Assembly: GCF_001294535.1 (NCBI RefSeq)
Contig: NZ_LGIC01000083.1
Coordinates: 1-64,000, forward strand
Source of the DNA: Cypionkella psychrotolerans
GTDB taxonomy: Bacteria; Pseudomonadota; Alphaproteobacteria; Rhodobacterales; Rhodobacteraceae
Direction: 5' to 3'
Length of the DNA stretch: 64,000 bases
Below, piece by piece: positions 25,475 to 35,829 of this stretch; the first letter of the stretch is position 1; each line of letters starts with the position of its first letter. The translations under genes were made by a program, and so were the position numbers. The notes under the pieces are model-generated. The model had not been told where the DNA came from. It worked only from the letters and a program-made list of their open reading frames with translations, and did not search any database.

Positions 25475-25547
25475 GTTAAGAAAGCGTGAACAGCCCTCGC
25501 TTAACCCATTGATTTCTCATGAATGAGGCAGGTGTCCACGCGTGGAC
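25475..25547 (-). repeat. Convergent-end repeat element, copy B
   Basis: Begins 4 bases after the stop of the polysaccharide deacetylase gene (minus strand) with the 14-bp palindrome GTCCACGCGTGGAC (25534-25547). It then runs through blocks shared with copy A at 10160-10234: AATCAATGGGTTAAGCG and GTTCACGCTTTCTTAAC. Both copies sit in convergent gaps in the same orientation relative to the minus-strand gene. Confidence 0.65.
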
Positions 25548-25551
25548 GGCC

Positions 25552-27168
25552 CTATTTTACCGCGAGCACAGCCGTAATCGGAGCCAAAGCCACCGCGGCC
25601 CCCTTGCCCTCAATCGACCATTCTATCAGGGCCGCAATCGTCTCGGGCCGCGTGGTGCCCACCACCACAACCCGGCCCTCCTGCGCCGCCTTGAACGCCG
25701 CGCGGTCCAGATAGCGCCGGATCAGCGGCGTATCCTCGCCTGCGCCGTCCAAGTCACGGAAGATCACCGCCGCCGCCACATCCTCGCGCCGCGCCACCTG
25801 ATCCGCCGCGTTCAGCCCCGCATCAAAGGTCACCAAACCACGACCCTGATCCTTGATGATCGGCACCACCATCGTCGCCAGCGGCCGGTTGTCCTGAAAG
25901 CCCTGCGCGCCAATATCCATCACCGCGACCGCCTCGGGCAGCACCGCCGCATTGGCCTGAAAGGTCTGCTCCAGATCGCCCGCAGTCGCCCCCGCCGGGA
26001 TCCCCGCCGCCAGCATCACCACCTCTTTGCCTGCCGCGCGATACACAGCCTCCGCAGCAGCCGCCCCCGGATTGAGCGGATCAATCACGAAACTGACCGG
26101 AAACGGCAGTGCCGCCAGCTTGGCCCGGTCCAGATCGGCGGCCCCACTGTCGACCAGCAGTACCGCAAACAACGGCTTGCCCAGATCATTGCTGAACTCC
26201 GCCGCATATTGCGCGATGGGGCGGGTGTCAGTGGCAGGCACAGGTTCCGCCGCCGTGCTCGGATCGGCGGGCGGCGCGGGCTCGGCAATGCTCGGCAGCC
26301 GCCCGACCGTCACGCCATCGACGGATTTGGTCAGCCCAACGCTGGGGGCCAAAGTTTCCGGCTGGCTGGTGTCGAGCAGTTTTGGCAAGTTATTCGCGGC
26401 AGCCTCCGGCGCAGGCTCTGGCACCACCACGGCGACCTCAGGGACAGCGGGTGCCGGATCCAGCACCAGCATCGACGGCGATGTGGGCTCTGCGGGAGCA
26501 GGCGCGGGCGTCAGCAGCGTCTCGGCGGCTTCTTGCGGCGCGGGCGGCGGCAGATCGGCCGGAGCCGGGGCTGCATCGGTGCCGATATCCCCCGCCAAAG
26601 CGCCCGGGCTGGCCGGAGCCGGGGCGGCCTCTGTCCCCGCCTGCACCTGAGGTGCCGCAGCAGTAGAACCGGGATCGTTCAGCGCCGCCGGGGCCTCGAC
26701 ACTCGCGACCGGGGGTTTGGCAGGCATATCGGGCAGTTCAGCGCTGGTCTTCGGGGCCACAGGTGCCGCAGCCTCGGGTTGCGGCGCTTCGGGCAAAGGG
26801 GACAGCGCCTCGGCCACAGGTGCGGCAGGTTTGGGTGCGGGTGCCTCCGGCTCTGGCAGTGCAGGCGGTGTCTCTTCAGCAAGAGGCATCGTTTCCGCAG
26901 CAGGCTTCGTCACAGGCATCGCCGCCTTTGGCGCAGGTGCCGACTCTGGCACTATCACCCCAGCCGCATCCGCCGGCGCAGGCGCAGGCTTCACCGCCTC
27001 TGGCTTGGGCACCATCGCAGCCTCTGGCGCGGCCACCACAGGCTTGCTCTGATCCGCCACCAGCTGCGCACGCCCGTGCGGCAGCGGCGTCAGTTGCGAA
27101 ACAACCCCCAGCCCAGCCCCCGCAACCACGCCACCTACGACGATCCCTGTCACGAAATTCCGGATCAT
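25552..27168 (-). CDS. Divergent polysaccharide deacetylase family protein (YibQ/DUF610 type)
   Basis: 538 residues. An N-terminal membrane anchor (FVTGIVVGGVVAGAGLGVV) is followed by a very long Ala/Pro-rich linker (about 30-320) of low complexity. The C-terminal domain is the divergent polysaccharide deacetylase 2 fold: FAVLLVDSGAADLDRAKLAA, PVSFVIDPLNPGA, EVVMLAAGIPAGA, VAVMDIGAQGFQDN, GLVTFDAGL and VVVVGTTRPETIAAL. It probably acts on envelope glycan, but the catalytic identity of this branch is unproven. Start at 27168 has GGAG 6 bases upstream. It separates trpE from trpGDC on the other strand. Confidence 0.85.
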   Translation of the reverse strand: MIRNFVTGIVVGGVVAGAGLGVVSQLTPLPHGRAQLVADQSKPVVAAPEAAMVPKPEAVKPAPAPADAAGVIVPESAPAPKAAMPVTKPAAETMPLAEETPPALPEPEAPAPKPAAPVAEALSPLPEAPQPEAAAPVAPKTSAELPDMPAKPPVASVEAPAALNDPGSTAAAPQVQAGTEAAPAPASPGALAGDIGTDAAPAPADLPPPAPQEAAETLLTPAPAPAEPTSPSMLVLDPAPAVPEVAVVVPEPAPEAAANNLPKLLDTSQPETLAPSVGLTKSVDGVTVGRLPSIAEPAPPADPSTAAEPVPATDTRPIAQYAAEFSNDLGKPLFAVLLVDSGAADLDRAKLAALPFPVSFVIDPLNPGAAAAEAVYRAAGKEVVMLAAGIPAGATAGDLEQTFQANAAVLPEAVAVMDIGAQGFQDNRPLATMVVPIIKDQGRGLVTFDAGLNAADQVARREDVAAAVIFRDLDGAGEDTPLIRRYLDRAAFKAAQEGRVVVVGTTRPETIAALIEWSIEGKGAAVALAPITAVLAVK

Positions 27169-27325
27169 ACCTGTCTCCACCCGTTATGAGCGCCACTTGC
27201 CCTTGACGCCGCTTTGCCGCTAGGCCCATCTATAGCCGACATCCATCGGGGGCCCGCAAACCTTGGCCCCTCTATAAACCGAACCGCCGCCGCCTTCATC
27301 CCCTTTTCCGTCCGGACCTTGCAAG

Positions 27326-27913
27326 ATGCTCCTGCTCATCGACAACTATGACAGCTTTACCTACAATCTCGTCCATTACTTGGGCGAGTTGGGCGCGGAT
27401 GTGCGCGTGGTGCGCAATGATGCGATGTCGGTGCAAGACGCGCTTGCGCTGGCTCCTGAGTTGATCGTGCTGTCGCCCGGCCCCTGCGATCCGGCTTCGG
27501 CGGGCATCTGCATCCCGCTGACCAAAGCCGCCGCGATGGCCGATGTGCCGCTTTTGGGCGTCTGCCTGGGCCATCAGACCATTGGTGAGGCGTTTGGCGG
27601 CAAGGTGATCCGCTGCCACGAGATCGTGCATGGCAAGATGGGTGCGATGCATCACCACGGTGGCGGCATGTTCCGCGACCTGCCCTCGCCGTTTCTGGCC
27701 ACCCGTTATCATTCCTTGGTGGTCGAGAAAGAAAGCCTGCCCGATTGCCTTGAGGTCACCGCTTGGCTGGAAGACGGCACCATCATGGGCCTGCGCCACA
27801 AAGAAAAGCTGATCGAGGGCGTGCAGTTTCACCCCGAATCTATCGCCTCGGAACACGGGCATCAGTTGCTGAAGAATTTCCTCGACTCCGCTCGGGCCCG
27901 TGTGCCCGCATGA
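27326..27913 (+). CDS. trpG: Anthranilate synthase component II (glutamine amidotransferase)
   Basis: Class I glutaminase subunit feeding ammonia to TrpE; 195 residues. Catalytic triad: Cys80 in [10 protein letters not shown], His169 and Glu171 in GVQFHPESI. The N-terminus [20 protein letters not shown] is diagnostic. The stop overlaps the trpD start (ATGA). First gene of the trpGDC-moaC-moeA run. Confidence 0.97.
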   Translation: MLLLIDNYDSFTYNLVHYLGELGADVRVVRNDAMSVQDALALAPELIVLSPGPCDPASAGICIPLTKAAAMADVPLLGVCLGHQTIGEAFGGKVIRCHEIVHGKMGAMHHHGGGMFRDLPSPFLATRYHSLVVEKESLPDCLEVTAWLEDGTIMGLRHKEKLIEGVQFHPESIASEHGHQLLKNFLDSARARVPA

Positions 27914-28923
27914 GCGATATTCTCAAACCGCTGATCGGCGTGGCCGCCACCCGCGCTTTGACCCGTGCCGAGGCCGAAGCCGCGTTTGGCGCGCTGTTTG
28001 ACGGTGCGGCAACCCCCGCGCAAGTCGGCGGTTTCCTTATGGCGCTACGGGTGCGTGGTGAGACGGTAGATGAATATGCCGCAGCCGCCAGCGTCATGCG
28101 CAGCAAATGCAACGCCGTGCGTGCACCCGAAGGGGCCATCGACATTGTCGGCACCGGGGGCGATGGCAAAGGCACACTGAACATCTCAACCGCCACCGCC
28201 TTTGTGGTCGCGGGCGCGGGCGTAGTCGTGGCCAAACACGGCAACCGCAACCTGTCGTCGAAATCCGGTGCAGCAGATGCGTTGACCGAGATGGGCCTGA
28301 ATGTCATGGTCGGTCCCGAAGTGGTGGAGCGTTGTCTGAACGAAGCGGGCATTGGCTTTATGATGGCTCCGATGCACCACCCCGCCACCCGCCATGTCAT
28401 GCCGGTGCGCGCCGAGTTGGGCACGCGGACGATCTTTAACATCCTTGGCCCGCTGACCAATCCGGCAGGCGTTAAACGCCAGCTCACGGGCGCATTCTCC
28501 CCCGCCCTGATCCGCCCGATGGCCGAAACTTTGCTGGCTTTGGGCAGCGAAAAAGCATGGCTGGTGCATGGTGGTGACGGTTCGGATGAAATTTCCATCG
28601 CAGCGCCCACCGCCGTAGCTGCACTCGAAAATGGCGCTGTGCGCGAGTTTACCTTGCACCCAGAAGACGCGGGACTCTCGATCTACCCCTTCGAGGCGAT
28701 CCAAGGCGGCACGCCCTCCGAAAATGCCGTCGCCTTTCGTGCCCTGCTCGATGGCGCGAAAGGTGGCTTCCGTGATGCGGTGCTACTTAATGCCGCCGCA
28801 GCGCTTGTGGTGGCAGACAAAGCCACTAGCTTGAAAGAAGGCGTTGAAATCGCCCGCGCTTCCATCGACTCCGGTGCCGCGCGCGGCAAAATCGAGGCGC
28901 TGAAGCGTCTGACCAATCAATAG
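27910..28923 (+). CDS. trpD: Anthranilate phosphoribosyltransferase
   Basis: Transfers the phosphoribosyl group of PRPP to anthranilate; 337 residues, usual length. PRPP-binding GTGGDG at 81-86 and KHGNR at 109-113 are intact, as is the anthranilate-binding [20 protein letters not shown] region. ATG at 27910 sits in the ATGA overlap with trpG; a longer open frame begins inside trpG and is not used. trpC follows 7 bases after the stop. Confidence 0.97.
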   Translation: MSDILKPLIGVAATRALTRAEAEAAFGALFDGAATPAQVGGFLMALRVRGETVDEYAAAASVMRSKCNAVRAPEGAIDIVGTGGDGKGTLNISTATAFVVAGAGVVVAKHGNRNLSSKSGAADALTEMGLNVMVGPEVVERCLNEAGIGFMMAPMHHPATRHVMPVRAELGTRTIFNILGPLTNPAGVKRQLTGAFSPALIRPMAETLLALGSEKAWLVHGGDGSDEISIAAPTAVAALENGAVREFTLHPEDAGLSIYPFEAIQGGTPSENAVAFRALLDGAKGGFRDAVLLNAAAALVVADKATSLKEGVEIARASIDSGAARGKIEALKRLTNQ

Positions 28924-28930
28924 GGCGCAT

Positions 28931-29743
28931 ATGACCACCATTCTAGACCGCATCAAAGCCTATAAGCTGGACGAAATTGCTGACCGCAAGGCCCAAGTCG
29001 CGTTGGCAGACCTCGAACAAGCTGCCCGCGCGGCACCACCTCCGCGCGGTTTTGCCAAGGCTTTGTCGGATGCTGCAATCTCAGGCTATGGCCTGATTGC
29101 CGAAATCAAAAAAGCCAGCCCGTCCAAAGGCTTGATCCGCGCCGATTTTCACCCGGCTGAACTCGCACGGGCGTACGAGGCGGGCGGCGCAACCTGCCTT
29201 TCGGTGCTGACCGACGCGCCCAGCTTTCAAGGCGATGATGCCTTCCTGACGGAAGCGTCACAGGCCACAACTCTGCCCTGCCTGCGCAAAGATTTCCTCT
29301 ACGACCCCTACCAAGTCGTCGAATCCCGCGCCCTGCACGCCGATTGCATCCTGATCATCTTGGCGTCTTTGTCCGACGCCCAAGCCGCCGAATTGGAGGC
29401 CGCCGCTTTCGAGCAAGGCATGGATGTGCTGCTGGAAGTCCACGACCGCGCCGAACTGGACCGCGCCTGTCTGTTGAAATCCCCGCTGATGGGCATCAAC
29501 AACCGCAATCTGCATACGTTTGAGGTCACGCTGGACACCACCCGCCAACTCGCCCGCTATGTGCCGGACGACCGGCTGATCGTCTCGGAATCCGGCCTGT
29601 TCACCCCCGGCGATCTCGCCGATGTCGCCGCCTACGGTGCGCGCTGCTTCCTGATCGGTGAGGCTTTGATGCGGCAAGACGATGTAACCGCAGCCACAAA
29701 AGCAATCCTGACCAAGCCCTTAACCTCAGAGGCCGGGGTATGA
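28931..29743 (+). CDS. trpC: Indole-3-glycerol phosphate synthase
   Basis: TIM-barrel enzyme, 270 residues. The signature [16 protein letters not shown] (55-70) contains the substrate-binding lysine and serine; [26 protein letters not shown] and [12 protein letters not shown] are the other strand ends. Stand-alone, not fused to trpF, which is elsewhere. Stop overlaps moaC start (ATGA). Confidence 0.97.
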   Translation: MTTILDRIKAYKLDEIADRKAQVALADLEQAARAAPPPRGFAKALSDAAISGYGLIAEIKKASPSKGLIRADFHPAELARAYEAGGATCLSVLTDAPSFQGDDAFLTEASQATTLPCLRKDFLYDPYQVVESRALHADCILIILASLSDAQAAELEAAAFEQGMDVLLEVHDRAELDRACLLKSPLMGINNRNLHTFEVTLDTTRQLARYVPDDRLIVSESGLFTPGDLADVAAYGARCFLIGEALMRQDDVTAATKAILTKPLTSEAGV

Positions 29744-30228
29744 GCGAAGAAACCGGCCTCACGCATTTCGACGACCAAGGCCGCGCCCATATGGTCGATG
29801 TCTCCGACAAACCCGTGACCGCCCGCATTGCCGTGGCGCGGGGGGCGGTGAAAATGTCCGCCGAGACCTTGGCTTTGATCACCGAAGGCCGCGCCAAAAA
29901 GGGCGACGTGCTGGGCGTCGCCCGTCTGGCGGGCATCATGGCCGCGAAGAAAACCGCCGATCTGATCCCTTTGTGCCACCCATTACCGATCACCAAAGTG
30001 TCACTGGATCTGACTCCCGATGCCAGCCTGCCGGGTATCGTGGTTGAGGCGACAGTGAAAACCGGTGGCCAAACCGGGGTTGAAATGGAGGCCTTGACCG
30101 CTGTCTCCATCGCCTGCCTGACGATCTACGATATGGTCAAGGCGGTCGAGAAATCCATGTCGATCGAAGGCGTCCATTTGATCCTGAAAGATGGCGGAAA
30201 ATCAGGACGTTATGAGACAAAGCTATGA
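29740..30228 (+). CDS. moaC: Cyclic pyranopterin monophosphate synthase
   Basis: Second step of molybdenum cofactor synthesis; 162 residues. [20 protein letters not shown] at the start, [36 protein letters not shown] and [13 protein letters not shown] are the family blocks holding active-site His, Glu and Lys residues. Coupled by ATGA overlaps to trpC upstream and moeA downstream, so cofactor and tryptophan genes share one transcript. Confidence 0.97.
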   Translation: MSEETGLTHFDDQGRAHMVDVSDKPVTARIAVARGAVKMSAETLALITEGRAKKGDVLGVARLAGIMAAKKTADLIPLCHPLPITKVSLDLTPDASLPGIVVEATVKTGGQTGVEMEALTAVSIACLTIYDMVKAVEKSMSIEGVHLILKDGGKSGRYETKL

Positions 30229-31400
30229 TATCGGTTGAAGACGCGCTCGCCCGCTGCCTTGCGCTTGCAGCCCTCACCGACACCGAAACCGTCCCCCTGC
30301 GCCGCGCCCATAACCGCGTGATGGCGACGGCTGCCACTGCTCAGTTGACACAGCCGCCCTTCGACGCCTCGGCAATGGATGGCTACGCTTTGGGCCGCCC
30401 CGCCATGCCCGGTGAAAGCTTCACCGTCATCGGTGAATCCGGCGCAGGTCACGCATTCCAAGGCGCGGTCCAACCTCAGCAAGCCATCCGCATCTTCACC
30501 GGCGCTCCGCTACCCGAAGGGGCGCTCAGCGTGGCGATCCAAGAAGACATCAGCCGCAATGGCGACCAAATCACCCTAAGCAAGCCCGCCAAATCCGGCG
30601 ACAATATCCGCCCGCGTGGCCAAGATTTCCTGCGCGGCCAAGCCCTATCGCCGCGCCTGCTGCGCCCCAACGACCTCGCCCTCTTGGCCGCAATGAACGT
30701 GCCTGACGTTACCGTCCGCCGCCGCCCCATTGTCGCCGTGATGGCATCCGGGGATGAATTGGTGATGCCCGGCGAGACCCCCGGCCCCGACCAGATCATC
30801 GCCTCCAACACCTTTGCCCTTGCCGCACTGGTCGAAGCGGCGGGCGGGGAAGCGCGGATGCTGCCGATTGCCCGCGATACCGAAGCCAGCTTGCGCACGG
30901 TATTCGGCCTGACCGAAGGCGCTGATCTGATCGTCACCATTGGCGGCGCGTCGGTGGGCGATCACGATCTGGTCGGCAAAGTTGCCACCGATCTAGGGCT
31001 GGAGCGTGCCTTCTGGCAAATCGCCATGCGCCCGGGCAAACCGCTGATGGCCGGGAAAGTCTTAGGAATCCCGATGCTTGGACTACCCGGCAATCCGGTT
31101 TCCGCCATCGTCTGCGGCCATCTGTTCATGGTGCCGATGCTGAAAGCCATGCTGGGCCTTACCCCCGAACCGCAGGTCCTGAGCGCCCGCCTCGGCACAG
31201 ATCAACCCGCCAATGGCCCGCGCGACCACTATATGCGCGCGCGGCTCACGGTCGAAAACGGTCAACCCACCGTGACGGCATTTGAGCGTCAGGATTCCGC
31301 TTTGCTGACGATTCTGACCGAGGCCAACGCGCTTTTGATCCGCCCGATGGGCGACGGGCCGCGCGGCGCGGGTGAGATGGTGAACTACATCGCAATCTAG
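30225..31400 (+). CDS. moeA: Molybdopterin molybdenumtransferase
   Basis: Inserts molybdate into adenylated molybdopterin; 391 residues. Domain features: [14 protein letters not shown] (domain III entry), [38 protein letters not shown], the MoCF-binding [18 protein letters not shown] and [17 protein letters not shown], then [21 protein letters not shown]-terminal barrel complete. Last gene of the operon before lexA. Confidence 0.96.
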   Translation: MISVEDALARCLALAALTDTETVPLRRAHNRVMATAATAQLTQPPFDASAMDGYALGRPAMPGESFTVIGESGAGHAFQGAVQPQQAIRIFTGAPLPEGALSVAIQEDISRNGDQITLSKPAKSGDNIRPRGQDFLRGQALSPRLLRPNDLALLAAMNVPDVTVRRRPIVAVMASGDELVMPGETPGPDQIIASNTFALAALVEAAGGEARMLPIARDTEASLRTVFGLTEGADLIVTIGGASVGDHDLVGKVATDLGLERAFWQIAMRPGKPLMAGKVLGIPMLGLPGNPVSAIVCGHLFMVPMLKAMLGLTPEPQVLSARLGTDQPANGPRDHYMRARLTVENGQPTVTAFERQDSALLTILTEANALLIRPMGDGPRGAGEMVNYIAI

Positions 31401-31418
31401 CGCGGTGCCGCAAACCGC

Positions 31419-31447
31419 TTGACACAAAGCAAGAACACGGGCAGAAC
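31419..31447 (+). promoter_or_regulatory. SOS (LexA) box in lexA promoter
   Basis: GAAC-ACGGGCA-GAAC at 31433-31447 is a perfect alphaproteobacterial SOS box (GAAC-N7-GAAC). TTGACA at 31419-31424 is a consensus -35 element just upstream, so the box covers the -10 region. It lies 31 bases before the lexA ATG and gives autorepression. Confidence 0.85.
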
Positions 31448-31478
31448 ATAGCAACAACACCTGCATAAAGGCTGTGGC

Positions 31479-32165
31479 ATGCTGACGCGTAAGCAACTGG
31501 AACTTCTGGATTTCATCAAAACCCGCATGGATAAAGACGGGGTGCCGCCGTCGTTTGATGAAATGAAAGACGCACTGGATCTGCGCTCGAAATCCGGCAT
31601 CCACCGCCTGATCACGGCGCTGGAAGAACGCGGCTTCATTCGCCGCCTTGCCCACCGCGCCCGCGCTTTGGAAATTCTGAAACTTCCAGAAGCGATGGAA
31701 AAACCCGGCTTCTCGCCGAAGTTGATCAAGGGCGACAAGGTCGATCCGCCGCGCCAAGCGATGCCGATTGCGGGCGTTTACGCGATGGAAATTCCGGTGA
31801 TGGGCCGTATCGCCGCTGGCGTGCCGATTGAGGCGATTTCGCACATTTCGCATCATGTGGCGGTGCCGGGGTCGATGCTTTCGGGCAACGGCCAACACTA
31901 TGCGCTTGAAGTCAAAGGCGATTCGATGATCGAGGCTGGGATCAACGATGGTGATATCGTGGTGATCCGCGAACAGATCACCGCTGAGAACGGCGACATC
32001 GTTGTCGCTTTGGTCGAGGATGCTGAAGCCACGCTGAAGCGTTTCCGCCGTCGCGGCAGCATGATCGCTTTGGAAGCCGCAAACCCCGCCTATGAAACCC
32101 GTGTGTTCCCGGATCATATGGTCAAGGTGCAGGGTCGCCTTGTCGGGTTGATCCGCAGCTACTGA
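31479..32165 (+). CDS. lexA: SOS repressor LexA
   Basis: 228 residues. N-terminal winged HTH ([37 protein letters not shown]). Self-cleavage at Ala113-Gly114 (GRIAAGVPI), with catalytic Ser149 ([10 protein letters not shown]) and Lys187 (DAEATLKRF). Length is typical of alphaproteobacterial LexA, with the longer linker than in E. coli. Its own SOS box lies upstream. The gene's last 7 bases overlap the 3' end of the convergent comEC gene. Confidence 0.97.
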   Translation: MLTRKQLELLDFIKTRMDKDGVPPSFDEMKDALDLRSKSGIHRLITALEERGFIRRLAHRARALEILKLPEAMEKPGFSPKLIKGDKVDPPRQAMPIAGVYAMEIPVMGRIAAGVPIEAISHISHHVAVPGSMLSGNGQHYALEVKGDSMIEAGINDGDIVVIREQITAENGDIVVALVEDAEATLKRFRRRGSMIALEAANPAYETRVFPDHMVKVQGRLVGLIRSY

Positions 32166-34276
32166 CGCGCCAAAAGCGCGCCCGGTTTGGCAAGGCTGCG
32201 GTCCTGCCAGATTGGTTTTCCTGCCATCCAGATACGTTGGGCGGCACGAGTGGGCTGCACGAGCAAACGCCCATCCTGCACCGAAAGCGCCAAAGACCCA
32301 GTTTGATCCAGCATGGTTCGATCTATGACGATGCAGCCCTTCGGCTTAGGAACAACGGGGATCACCGCTGCGGGCATCACCACCAGATCGGCCTGCGCAC
32401 AAGCGGCGACCAAGGCCTCCCCCGCCGCCTTGCCGCTGAGCGCCACCCCCCGCCAACCGCCCAAGTCAAACGCCCGTGCGCCGTTTGACCCCGAAAACCC
32501 CGCCCTTGCGTAAGCCTCTGTCTGCACAGCCAAATCGCCGTCGTCTTGCAGCCAATTCTCGGCGGTAAACCCCGCACCACGCGCCACTGACAGCGCCCGG
32601 CCCTGTTCGCCCATCACCCCAACCAGCGCGCCATCGCTGGAAATCAGCAAGCTAGGCCGCGTGGTGGTGGCCCACAGCGCCAGCCCCAAAACCAGTGGTG
32701 CCACTGCCGCCCAACGCGCCTGCCCGCGCCAAAGCACAGCCCAGACGCCTGCAAAAGTGATCAGCGGCATCACCATAGGCCCCGGCTGCACAATCGGCGT
32801 CACCGCGCCTTCCAGCTTTGCCACCCAATGCGCGACAAACAAAATCCAAGCCCCCGCCTGCTCCATCACCCACAAGGCCGGGCCTGCCAGACCAATCGGA
32901 GCCAGCAGCGCCGCCATCGCCCCCGCCGCCATCAGCACCGACATCATCGGCACGGTCAGCAGATTGGCGAGCAGGCCGTAATCGGTAAACCGGTTGAAAG
33001 TCGCCGCAGCAAAGGGTGCGGTGGCCAGCCCCGCCAGCACCGAGGTCAGCACCAACGTGAACACCGGCATCAGCCAGCGCGGCAGCTTTTCGCGCAAAAT
33101 CTGCCGATCCAAGGCCGAAAACCCTGCGATCAGCACGACTGTCGCGGCAAATGAGAGCTGAAACCCCGGCTCCAGCAAGCTTTCCGGTTGCGCCAACAGC
33201 AAGATCACCCCGGCCAACGCCACCGAGCGCATGGTCAAGCCTCGCCTGTCCAAAAGCACCGCCCCCAGCATCACGCAGACCATCAAAAACGCCCGCACCG
33301 TCGCCACATTCGCCCCCGACAGCAGCAGATAAAACAGCGCCACCGCAAAGGCCGCCACTGCCGCGACCTTTTTCGAATTCACCCGCAGCGCCACGGGCGG
33401 GATCAGCGCCAGCCCGTAGCGCAGCAAGGCAAACACAAAACCGGTGATGAACGCCATGTTCATCCCCGAAATCGCCAGTAAATGCGCAAGGTTCGAATCG
33501 CGCAGCGCCTGCACGGTATCCAAGGAAATCGCCGAGCGATCCCCGGTCATAGCACCCGTCGCAAACGCCCCCGCCTCAGACGGCACCGCTGCAATCATCG
33601 CACGGGTAAGGTCGGTGCGCAGTCGGTTGATTATTTGCGTGCCGGGGGCAGCTTCGGCCCAGAGTAATACCGGACTGCGCGTATAGCCGACCGCGCCCAA
33701 CTGCTGAAAATACGCCATACGGCGGAAATCAAAGCCACCTGGTTCGGCAGGTCCCTCGGGTGCGGCCAGCGAGGCGGTCAGCAAAACGACCTGCCCCGGA
33801 TTAAATTTAACATCTTGACTATGCAGGGAAATCCGTACGTTCAGCGGGGTTTTCGCCGGGGGTAAATCCTGCAAAACCACCTGATCCAAGGTGATCCGCA
33901 GCGCATCCGACTGCGAGCGGTCGATGTTGATCACCCGCCCCTGCACCGCGCCATAATAGCGCTGCTCCAGCATCGGGGCCGCCGCCAGATGCGCCCGGAC
34001 ACCCGCCGCCAGCATCCCCACAAGCACACAAGCTAGCGCAACCAGCGGTGGATGCCACAACTCCGGCCCAAAGCGATGCAGCAGGATAAGCACCAGAACC
34101 ATGCCCGCGCAAAGCCCGTAGAACGCCAAACCGGGCTCAAACGGCAGCGCAAACCATGCAGCAATGCCGCAGCCCAGAAACACCGGCACCCACGCGAACA
34201 GCAGCCCGCGCGCCTCTGCCAGCGCATGCAGCGGCCACAGCAACATGTTCAGAACGTTGACCGGGCGTGCCACCAC
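32159..34276 (-). CDS. comEC: ComEC/Rec2 family competence-type membrane protein
   Basis: 705 residues: N-terminal DUF4131 region with two membrane helices and an OB-like part ([31 protein letters not shown]), then the multi-helix Competence channel ([39 protein letters not shown], read in pieces). The C-terminal 190 residues lack the HxHxDH metallo-beta-lactamase motif, so this is the short form without a working nuclease domain. Such forms are common in Rhodobacterales; DNA uptake by this organism is not shown. Divergent from gltX. Confidence 0.87.
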   Translation of the reverse strand: MVARPVNVLNMLLWPLHALAEARGLLFAWVPVFLGCGIAAWFALPFEPGLAFYGLCAGMVLVLILLHRFGPELWHPPLVALACVLVGMLAAGVRAHLAAAPMLEQRYYGAVQGRVINIDRSQSDALRITLDQVVLQDLPPAKTPLNVRISLHSQDVKFNPGQVVLLTASLAAPEGPAEPGGFDFRRMAYFQQLGAVGYTRSPVLLWAEAAPGTQIINRLRTDLTRAMIAAVPSEAGAFATGAMTGDRSAISLDTVQALRDSNLAHLLAISGMNMAFITGFVFALLRYGLALIPPVALRVNSKKVAAVAAFAVALFYLLLSGANVATVRAFLMVCVMLGAVLLDRRGLTMRSVALAGVILLLAQPESLLEPGFQLSFAATVVLIAGFSALDRQILREKLPRWLMPVFTLVLTSVLAGLATAPFAAATFNRFTDYGLLANLLTVPMMSVLMAAGAMAALLAPIGLAGPALWVMEQAGAWILFVAHWVAKLEGAVTPIVQPGPMVMPLITFAGVWAVLWRGQARWAAVAPLVLGLALWATTTRPSLLISSDGALVGVMGEQGRALSVARGAGFTAENWLQDDGDLAVQTEAYARAGFSGSNGARAFDLGGWRGVALSGKAAGEALVAACAQADLVVMPAAVIPVVPKPKGCIVIDRTMLDQTGSLALSVQDGRLLVQPTRAAQRIWMAGKPIWQDRSLAKPGALLARQ

Positions 34277-34353
34277 CTTGTTTTGCCCCTCGCATTTGCC
34301 TAAAGCTGCCGCGATCCTACTGCCGATAAGGTTTCTGAAAGGTTAACCCGCCC

Positions 34354-35754
34354 ATGTCCCGCCCCGTTGTCACCCGCTTCGCCCCCTCGCCCACCGGCTA
34401 TCTGCACATCGGCGGCGGACGCACGGCTTTGTTCAACTGGCTTTACGCGCGCGGCCGGGGCGGCAAATTCCTGCTGCGGATCGAGGACACCGACCGCGAG
34501 CGCTCCACCCCCGAAGCCACCGCAGCCATCCTGCGCGGGCTGACCTGGCTGGGTCTGGATTGGGATGGCGATGTGGTCAGCCAGTTTGACCGCAAAGACC
34601 GCCATGCCGAGGTCGCCTATGCGATGCTGGCACGCGGCACCGCCTATAAGTGCTTCAGCACGCAGGAAGAAATCGCCGCCTTTCGCGCCGAGGCCGAAGC
34701 GCGCGGCTCTTACGCTTTGTTCCAAAGCCCGTGGCGCGACGCCGATCCCGCCACCTTCCCCGACGCGCCTTATGTGATCCGCATGAAGGCTCCGCGCACG
34801 GGCGAAACCGTGATCGAAGACACCGTGCAAGGCCGCGTGGTGATCCAGAACTCTTCGCTCGATGATATGATTTGTTTACGGTCCGATGCTACGCCGACTT
34901 ATATGTTGGCCGTTGTGGTCGACGATCACGACATGGGCGTCACTCATGTCATTCGCGGGGATGACCATCTGAACAACTCCGCCCGCCAGCAAATGATCTA
35001 CGATGCGATGGGCTGGGAGATACCAGTCTGGGCGCATATTCCGCTGATCCATGGCCCCGACGGCAAAAAGCTGTCGAAGCGCCATGGTGCGACCGGGGTC
35101 GAGGAATATCAAGCGATGGGCTATCCGGCGGCGGGGATGCGCAACTACCTCACCCGCCTAGGCTGGGCGCATGGCGATGCCGAGATTTTTACCACCGCGG
35201 AAGCCTTGCAGATGTTTGATCTCGACGGCATCGGTCGCTCCCCCGCGCGCCTCGATTTCAAAAAGCTGGAAAACACCTGCGGCCATCACATCGCGATGGC
35301 CGACGATGCTGCACTGCTGCATGAATTGACCGCCTATCTGGTGGCGGCAGGCAAACCTGCACTCACAAATACGCAGAACACCCTGCTCAAATCCGCACTC
35401 TACTGCGTCAAAGATCGTGCGAAGACCTTCCCGGAACTGATTGAAAAGGTTCACTTTGCGCTGATTTCACGTCCGGTCCAACCCGATGAGGCTTCGGGCA
35501 AATCTTTGGATACGGTATCCCGTGGTATACTGAAAACATTGACGCCGCAGCTGCAAAATGCTAGCTGGACAAAGGATGCGTTGGAGCCGATCCTTAACCA
35601 AGTTGCCGCAGAAAACGGGATCGGTTTTGGCAAACTTGCCAGCCCCCTGCGCGCGGCCTTGGCGGGGCGTACTGTGACGCCGAGTGTGTATGACATGATG
35701 CTGGTCATCGGTCATGATGAGACGATTGCCCGGCTGGAGGATGCGGCGGCCTGA
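34354..35754 (+). CDS. gltX: Glutamyl-tRNA synthetase
   Basis: 466-residue class I synthetase. HIGH-type motif in [20 protein letters not shown] (11-30), KMSKS-type motif in [16 protein letters not shown] near 240, and [14 protein letters not shown] for amino acid binding. C-terminal anticodon domain is complete. As the genome also encodes GatB (window position 49841), Glu-tRNA(Gln) made by a GltX is presumably amidated. Rhodobacterales often have two gltX genes; which one charges tRNA-Gln here is unknown. Confidence 0.96.
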   Translation: MSRPVVTRFAPSPTGYLHIGGGRTALFNWLYARGRGGKFLLRIEDTDRERSTPEATAAILRGLTWLGLDWDGDVVSQFDRKDRHAEVAYAMLARGTAYKCFSTQEEIAAFRAEAEARGSYALFQSPWRDADPATFPDAPYVIRMKAPRTGETVIEDTVQGRVVIQNSSLDDMICLRSDATPTYMLAVVVDDHDMGVTHVIRGDDHLNNSARQQMIYDAMGWEIPVWAHIPLIHGPDGKKLSKRHGATGVEEYQAMGYPAAGMRNYLTRLGWAHGDAEIFTTAEALQMFDLDGIGRSPARLDFKKLENTCGHHIAMADDAALLHELTAYLVAAGKPALTNTQNTLLKSALYCVKDRAKTFPELIEKVHFALISRPVQPDEASGKSLDTVSRGILKTLTPQLQNASWTKDALEPILNQVAAENGIGFGKLASPLRAALAGRTVTPSVYDMMLVIGHDETIARLEDAAA

Positions 35755-35829
35755 TCCGCGCAACCCCTGCCGAACCGGAACGCGGGCCAACCCTCTGCCG
35801 TAGGGATGGCTTTTATTGGGGGATGAAAG

